NCBI GenBank assembly: GCA_008692225.1
Contig: VICG01000011.1
Coordinates: 682,001 to 746,000, forward strand
From: Monilinia fructicola
Lineage: Eukaryota > Ascomycota > Leotiomycetes > Helotiales > Sclerotiniaceae
DNA length: 64,000 bases
Direction of reading: 5' to 3'
Shown piece by piece: positions 58,215 to 64,000 of the stretch. A program made the position numbers and the translations under genes. The notes under the pieces are model-generated. The model worked only from the letters and a program-made list of their open reading frames with translations, made no database searches and had not been told where the DNA came from. The number at the start of each line of letters is the position of its first letter. Within the stretch, counting starts at the first letter, position 1.

Positions 58215-59354
58215 CTATGAAATAGCGATACCAATCTCCCGATCGTTATTCCAGAACGACGGGTAGGCTGCTCGTGGAGGGGGTCTTGGCGATAATGCCG
58301 TGACCTGGCTAGGAGTTTCCGAGCCTGGGTTCATTCCTTGAAAAGAAGTGGCAGGTGAATCATTGTAGTCTTTATGAGCTCTAAAGTGTTCATCTGAATC
58401 ATACCATGTTGCAACTCGGTCGTTGGCTTTTAATTCTTTTGATTCGCCTCCATTGCCACTTCTGAAACTCCGCATGCTTCGACCACTCAAGCTACTTCTC
58501 CTGCTCTTCGTGCGCGCATGACCCCCGGACTTCGATAGTCGTGCTCTATATCGTTCAGCGGGCTTTATAAATGGTTCTGCGCCCGGCATGACTTCATCCG
58601 TCAGACCAACTCTAGCGTTTGGTGCCTGTGCAAGGAATGTAGGGCTATCGGGTACTTGGCCTGAAAATCCTGAAGGATAAAAGGTGGATCGTGTTCGGGA
58701 AGAAGTGGGAGAGGCTGTCCATGTCCACCCTGGCGAGTGTGCCATTTGTATTGTATTGGATTGGATATAATCCCTACCTCCCGTCTCCTTGTCGAATACC
58801 AAATCTTCGCCCATAAACACTTTCCTCTCATTACCAGAGCGCCTCCACGATTCGATTTCGTTGTCATCTATCGGGGTTACTCCTCTTCCGGTGAAACTTC
58901 GATTTCTTCGATAGCGAATGAGAAGATAGATAGCGACTGAAACGAGAATGACAGCGAGTGTACCAAGGACGCAAGCGAGAATGATGATCAGTTTGTTGCG
59001 ATTTGCGTCAGAGCTTGTAGATGAGGCTGTTGGTGAAGCCGAGGAAAGAGCGCTTGCTGTAGCTGTCGATGCGACTTCGAGGATGTCAGAAGTGGAGTTG
59101 GGTGTTTCTGATGTTGAAGAGGCTGATAAAATAGAAGATATAGCGATTGTGTTTGTTATCATGGATGTGGTTGTAGATAATGTGAACGAAGATATATCCT
59201 TGCTTGAGGCGGAGGATCTTATCGAGTTTGTGGGACTAGGTAACTCTGGAGGTGGTGCTTCTGACATTGGCGGTACATTTATAGGCACTAATATTTGAGC
59301 AGATGATAGAAGAGACAACATCAACGTTGCGAACAATAAGTGAATGCCCCGCAT
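58215..59354 (-). CDS. Secreted Ser/Thr-rich single-pass membrane protein (sensor-like), 379 aa
   Basis: Type I membrane protein, cell-wall-sensor-like architecture. The ATG at 59354 begins a signal peptide (MRGIHLLFATLMLSLLSSAQ); the frame is open further upstream but that part is not secretory. The ectodomain is short and almost free of Cys: a Pro-rich stretch (PPMSEAPPPELPSP) and about 90 residues dominated by Ser/Thr/Ala. A single helix follows (KLIIILACVLGTLAVILVSVAIYLLI) with a basic stop-transfer (RYRRNRS). The cytoplasmic tail of about 190 residues is rich in Ser/Arg/Pro (RTKSRRSSLSGRSMRSFRSG), likely phosphorylated. It resembles Mid2/Wsc-type sensors in layout but has no WSC domain. 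Function inferred only from layout; frame intact. Confidence 0.75.
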   Translation of the reverse strand: MRGIHLLFATLMLSLLSSAQILVPINVPPMSEAPPPELPSPTNSIRSSASSKDISSFTLSTTTSMITNTIAISSILSASSTSETPNSTSDILEVASTATASALSSASPTASSTSSDANRNKLIIILACVLGTLAVILVSVAIYLLIRYRRNRSFTGRGVTPIDDNEIESWRRSGNERKVFMGEDLVFDKETGGRDYIQSNTIQMAHSPGWTWTASPTSSRTRSTFYPSGFSGQVPDSPTFLAQAPNARVGLTDEVMPGAEPFIKPAERYRARLSKSGGHARTKSRRSSLSGRSMRSFRSGNGGESKELKANDRVATWYDSDEHFRAHKDYNDSPATSFQGMNPGSETPSQVTALSPRPPPRAAYPSFWNNDREIGIAIS

Positions 59355-61626
59355 TATGATGAAGTGAGGTTCCTTGGCCAAAGAGCAAGTATCAAGCTCA
59401 AGATATGTAATCAAAACATTGTTGTCAGTCGTAGAGAGTTGAACCAAATTGGGTTCTTTCTTGCTTCCGACTCTTTTTGGTCTTACTATGAAGGTCAAGT
59501 AAATAGAAACGAAACAGTATGAATAAGAATACTAGGGTAGAGAGAAATAAGAGAAAGAGTCATGGGATCTAATGATCCTCAGAGACCAGCCCAGATATCT
59601 TAGCAGACGTTGTTCGGGCGTAATGAGGTCCAAGACAACTCAAGATGCAGGCACCGTCACCTATATAAGAGATGAAGGGTCATATCTGATAGTTGGAGCT
59701 ACTTTCTCGAGTGGAGAAAGTGTGTGTTGGACTATGGAAAATGCGGCATAGGCGTCTTACCTGTGGTCTGTGAGATTGGGATCATTTGATGGATGGGTGC
59801 GTATGTGCTGTGGTATCATCAGAAACAAGCAAAAACTGCAGATGGGGTCGCGCATACGTGCACTATGCAGAAATGTAGAATTATATCCTTGCTCATCTTT
59901 CCAACTTTGAGAGCAAGCCAGCCTGATTGAGGACCCAGGGGTAAAGGCAACTATTCCTCAGTGGGGTGAACAAACACGGAAATAAACATCTATTGGCTGG
60001 GGTCAGCTTCTCTGGCTCAAAGCTAACAGCATTTGGTGACCGTTGAGTGGTTGATATGTAGCTCTTGCTATGTGACCTAGTCAAGGTCCTCATAGACCTT
60101 GTGCAGTGAACGAATGGCAGCTCGACATGATATTTGACGCCATTGCCGAAACGTGCCTCGCGTATGGAGTTACAAGGTACGTGACATGGGAAAAAGCTGT
60201 GGCCAGGGTTGTACAATTCAAGAGTGGATTAGAATAATGACATGAAAAGTTGAAGGCTAGTTGACGGCTAGATGAAGGCTAGTTAGGAAATGTAAGGGTT
60301 CGAGCGTGATGGAGTGGTTGATATTGAAAGAACCAGGGAACATAATCTGCTTGCTAGTAGCTACTGTAAGAAACTAGACCGTGCCGAGAATAAAGTGGGA
60401 ATCATTCTATCATCTGCCCAGTAACGACTAACTACAGACGAACTCCTCCGATCTTCAACAAATTAATCCCAAAGTACCACGTTCGCCGCCGCAAAACATG
60501 CACATCTACTCTGTCAGGAATTACTCGATGTGGCAGCTCAGTCAGTTTCGTGAAATCCAATAAAGGCCGGAAAGCTAAAGGGAAGGGAGCAATAGGTAGC
60601 TTTTATCAATTGATATCAGCCATCAACTATTATCCTCGCACTAAGCTTACTATACCATATTTCCCTCGCAAAGAGGAAACACAAACCAAGCCCAAGGAAG
60701 ATAGAAGATTCGGTTCCATCCAAACAGATATTAAAGAGACGAGGCGGTGAGGTGAGGAAGGAACTCGAGCATTCAGTAATTACGTATAGTAGTCAGTCGA
60801 CGGGACGACAATCCTAAGATCCCTCCAGATTCATTAGTACAGTCAGTCCAGTCAGTACGCAGGATTGTAGAATTTAGTCCCCATTTTGTCGATGAATCGT
60901 ACGGAGTACAAGCAAGGTTTCGAATGGTGACACGAGTAACGAGGAACTTTTCATCGGATCTTCTAATCATGGCAGCATGGTATCCACGTCCTTGCTTGCT
61001 TGTCAAGAGCCTTGGTGTGCTCCGTAAGAGATTGAGTGGACAAAGCGGAGGTATAAGTTTCAACCCTACTCCGTAACCATGCGAGATATCTGCAATCCAA
61101 GTTATCCAACACCGAAGACTGACCAATAACGTTCATCTGGATGACCGATTACTCAGTAATAAATGTTCCTGGTCTGCAAATTTCGGTTCCTCATAGCCTG
61201 TTTTCCGTTTGAACTGTTAGCTGCCACCATTTGTCGAATCTGTGAATGTGATGCTACAATATCTCACTATTCGAATGCTTTCTGTGATATTGAATTCACC
61301 TCCGTACAAAACGTGGAACATGCGTGCTATTGGTATGACTTACTCTGCCTATATTCGGTAGTGCAGTCAGATGAGGGCGGTACCTGACATGAGCATCTCA
61401 GCCATTCTACTTCCCCCCTGAACATCGAATAGTTTCATACTTTTCTGGAGATTCAAGGTTCTTTCAATGTAACCATACTCTTCAAATTATAGCCTTCGTA
61501 TCACAACAGAACAATCCGAGTTTTCCAATCGAGATAATCAGTCAGTATACCCACAAGAGCCCTCGTCATGTACTCGAGTATATTATGATCTACAAAAACC
61601 GTTTTGCTTTTGAAAATCATTCCAGT

Positions 61627-61642
61627 TGGGGGGGGGGGGGGG
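61627..61642 (+). repeat. G16 homopolymer
   Basis: Sixteen consecutive G, the longest homopolymer in the window; its exact length is doubtful. Confidence 0.8.
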
Positions 61643-62013
61643 CACACAGCATCGAACTATATGCAGCTTCATATTAATTTGATGTGGGCATTGATGGCGT
61701 TGGCACATGGCAATTCTCAAAACATATGGCGGCATAAAAAAGAAAAACAGAAAGATAACAAACCGCTTCATCAGAAACTTCTCCGCATTTTCCCCTCGGT
61801 TCACAAGTCCCAAGGAGGAAGACTTCCCGAAAGTTAGCATTTTGAGACGTTGATAATGACATGCCAATACATCCGATGCGGTAACATCGGATGTTAAGAA
61901 TATACATAGTTCTATCTCAAAGCGACAGTATGAAGCATTGAAGTGGCATCTGAAGTTTGCAGTTCCAAAGTCCTGAGGTTCTGATTCCTGAACATACTCT
62001 GTACAATGTACAT

Positions 62014-62119
62014 ACGGAGTACATAGGGAGTACATACGGAGTACATACAGAGTAAGTACATACAGAGTATATATACGGAGGACATACAGAGTACATACAG
62101 AGTACATACAGAGTACATT
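62014..62119 (+). repeat. 11-bp tandem repeat GTACATACGGA/GTACATACAGA
   Basis: Nine to ten copies of an 11-base unit GTACATAC(G/A)GA, interrupted by one four-base GTAA and one 13-base variant. The unit contains the ACGGAGTAC core that also occurs singly elsewhere in the window. Confidence 0.9.
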
Positions 62120-64000
62120 AGGACCCACGATGACGGCCCGAGGAGAAAACAAACTTTTAAAACTACGGCCTTGCCCGTGCTGTACACCCTGTCCTGTACT
62201 GTACTGTAAGGAATCAGGATAACCCCTCCACCGACAGTACCGAAAGTTTAAAGGAAATTGAATGACAGTGTGACGGTACAGCACAGCACTGTACAATAAC
62301 TTCAATAAGCTGCTACTCGTAGTCTCGTGAGGCGTACTGTGGTATAGTAATGTATCTACTGTAACTCTTCTTGAGGGAGTGCGGGTGAACATGAGGAACA
62401 GTCGTTGCTTATCAATCATGCGGGCTCTCGTACAACGACATCTTGAGGTATGGTATGACCGACCCAAAGGCACATGTAAATCAAAGCCATCTACTCCGCA
62501 AGCAACATTGCATACCTGCCTACATTACTACTTGTACTATGACTCTTTTCTCTTTCTTGGCCAGAACTATCGAACTATTGGGTATGTACAAGTAGGATCA
62601 TGAAGGATCGACCTCGGCTTTCCAATAGCTGGCCAATCGATCAAATGAACTCCTCAACCTTGGACGGCCAAGTTCAAAGCTCAGCGCTCACATCGAGTGT
62701 AAACTCAAAATTCTCTTCTCCCCATCGGACAATTCCCAGGAAACGGGATAGCTAGGTATCTTAGCTGCGTCCTTCCCACCTCTGGTTTTAGCTGCTGACC
62801 AACACATCCACCCGCTTCTACAGCACAGTAGTTTCCCCAATGTCATTATCTAATCAGAATGATGCGTCAGAAAAAGCAAATCTCGAAATTGTATCACTTG
62901 TGTCACGATAGCAAGCCGTTGAAAGATTCCCAAGACGCGTTCCTGTCACGTCAACTGCCTTTCCATATTAACATCATGCAATGGAATGCTACCTGGTTCA
63001 ACGTACCATCCACGCGTTATACCATGATTTACTTTGGTCTTTCCACTAAGAAATCTTGTACGCATATACTTTCAACTTAGATGCTTTGGTACCTGTGCAG
63101 TGTGCAGAACACGAGCCTCCTCTTTTGAATAGGCTAAGGTACAGAATCCGTCCTGCAATATAATGGCACAGCAAACTTTGCACCAAAAGAGATAGCGACT
63201 TCCCTTGCATATGCAATCTGCAAGCACTTAACCATTGCATATTCGCCTCCTCCTTCTGATTTTTCTCACCGCTTAATCCAGAAACACAACCCGACCAATC
63301 AAGGAGTTCTCGATGAGATCTTGGTCCTGCACCATCACAGAGACCCTTATTCTGGAAGCGTACATTAAAAAGTAGAATCGAGGTTGCAGGAGAGGCCAGC
63401 GGTCTCTTGTCCAGTGATGATCTATCTTCCTTATGGTCCCTTCCAAGAGAGGTTAAAGGTACGGACATATCGGACTGAATCTATTAAAAGAATTACACAC
63501 TTCAAATGAAGTCTTTACATCCTTCAAATTCTAATGATGGGTACTTGTAATCCCTACGAACTTATGATCTTTACTAGTATGTAGGGTTCAATCCGAAGTG
63601 TCCGAACCATTTACCTACCCCGTACATCCACTGACACACTGACAAATCCCCCAAAACATCTCTCCGCTTTGCGGAAAGACATCCATGTGTACAGTTGAGC
63701 ATGTCCGGCCATCGGATTTTCGAATGTTATTTTAGGTTCACACTCAAACTCAAGCTTGCAGCTTCCCATTTTGTCAAAATCTGCAAGAGATCTAAAACCA
63801 TCCCGCAGTTAGCACACCCGCATATGCCCATTTTACGCGCCCAAGCTACTGTATCGTGGATTTGGGCTCTTTGATGCGAAGTTTATCTTCATGTGACGAA
63901 AACAAAATGATGCGAAGGATCTTCAGGTACTTATTGGTTTTGTTCCTCCCATCAGCATTGCTATACCTATTATGAATATGCCCAGATGTCTTATGACATT

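Larger units (their letters stand above)
59355..64000. other. Gene-poor region to window edge
   Basis: About 4.6 kb of AT-rich DNA. Open frames (59893-60216, 60773-61126, 61583-62473, 63046-63468) show no recognisable domain; the long minus frame 61583-62473 is kept open partly by the tandem 11-mer array. TACGGAGTA/TACTCCGTA elements occur near 60900 and 61068. No gene is supported. Confidence 0.4.

Noticed and set aside
61583..62473. 296-codon minus-strand frame
   Set aside because: Kept open partly by the 11-mer array; no domain, no consistent composition, no splice logic.

Overview
The window is nuclear DNA of a filamentous ascomycete, most likely a leotiomycete of the Botrytis/Sclerotinia type (an inference from protein flavour and intron style, not a database match). 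The genes have short introns (mostly 46-100 nt) with GT(A/T)NGT donors, CTAAC/CTGAC-like branch sites and TAG/CAG acceptors. They encode typical fungal proteins and lie in AT-rich, simple-repeat-rich intergenic DNA. I see no bacterial, viral or CRISPR-like content.

Layout. 0-1 kb: a small tyrosine/dual-specificity phosphatase-like gene (-). 1-4 kb: gene-poor, with a broken CorA-like relic. 4.1-9.2 kb: a compact housekeeping block with divergent ribosome-biogenesis genes SSF1 (-) and RRP3 (+), then a mitochondrial class III CoA-transferase (+). 9.7-15 kb: a PHD-finger protein, a metallophosphoesterase and an unknown membrane protein, all +. 15.4-17.1 kb: a fungal rhodopsin-fold (PTH11-like) membrane protein (-). 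17-21.9 kb: no convincing gene; a C-rich strand-asymmetric block and ACAT/CA microsatellites. 21.9-25.8 kb: stress-response gene NST1 (-). 25.8-30.5 kb: long intergenic region with CCTAGG-type palindromes, polypyrimidine tracts and a 395-bp terminal-inverted-repeat element. 30.5-35.1 kb: RHO2 GTPase (+), mitochondrial ribosomal protein mL40 (-) and a DUF1749 alpha/beta hydrolase (+). 35.1-44.8 kb: gene-poor, with one membrane-protein relic. 44.8-49.1 kb: a Ser/Thr-rich single-pass surface protein (-), an I78-type protease inhibitor (+) and TMA20 (+). 49.1-53.5 kb: empty. 53.5-57.4 kb: a secreted GH78 alpha-L-rhamnosidase-like enzyme (+) and DPB4 (-). 58.2-59.4 kb: a second Ser/Thr-rich single-pass protein (-). 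59.4-64 kb: empty except for a tandem 11-mer array.

No metabolic cluster is apparent. The recognisable genes are housekeeping (ribosome assembly, translation, mitochondrial ribosome, DNA polymerase epsilon) or concern cell surface and polarity (RHO2, two sensor-like proteins, PTH11-like receptor).

The dominant oddity is single-nucleotide reading-frame breaks in otherwise well-conserved genes: SSF1, RRP3, the PTH11-like gene, RHO2, the DUF1749 gene and at least a dozen in NST1. In each case the protein continues in a neighbouring frame after adding or removing one base, often in a homopolymer. Several of these genes are essential in yeast, so low-quality consensus sequence is the likeliest cause, and the broken genes should not be read as pseudogenes without checking. 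The best candidate for something undescribed is the TIR element at 28976-29370.
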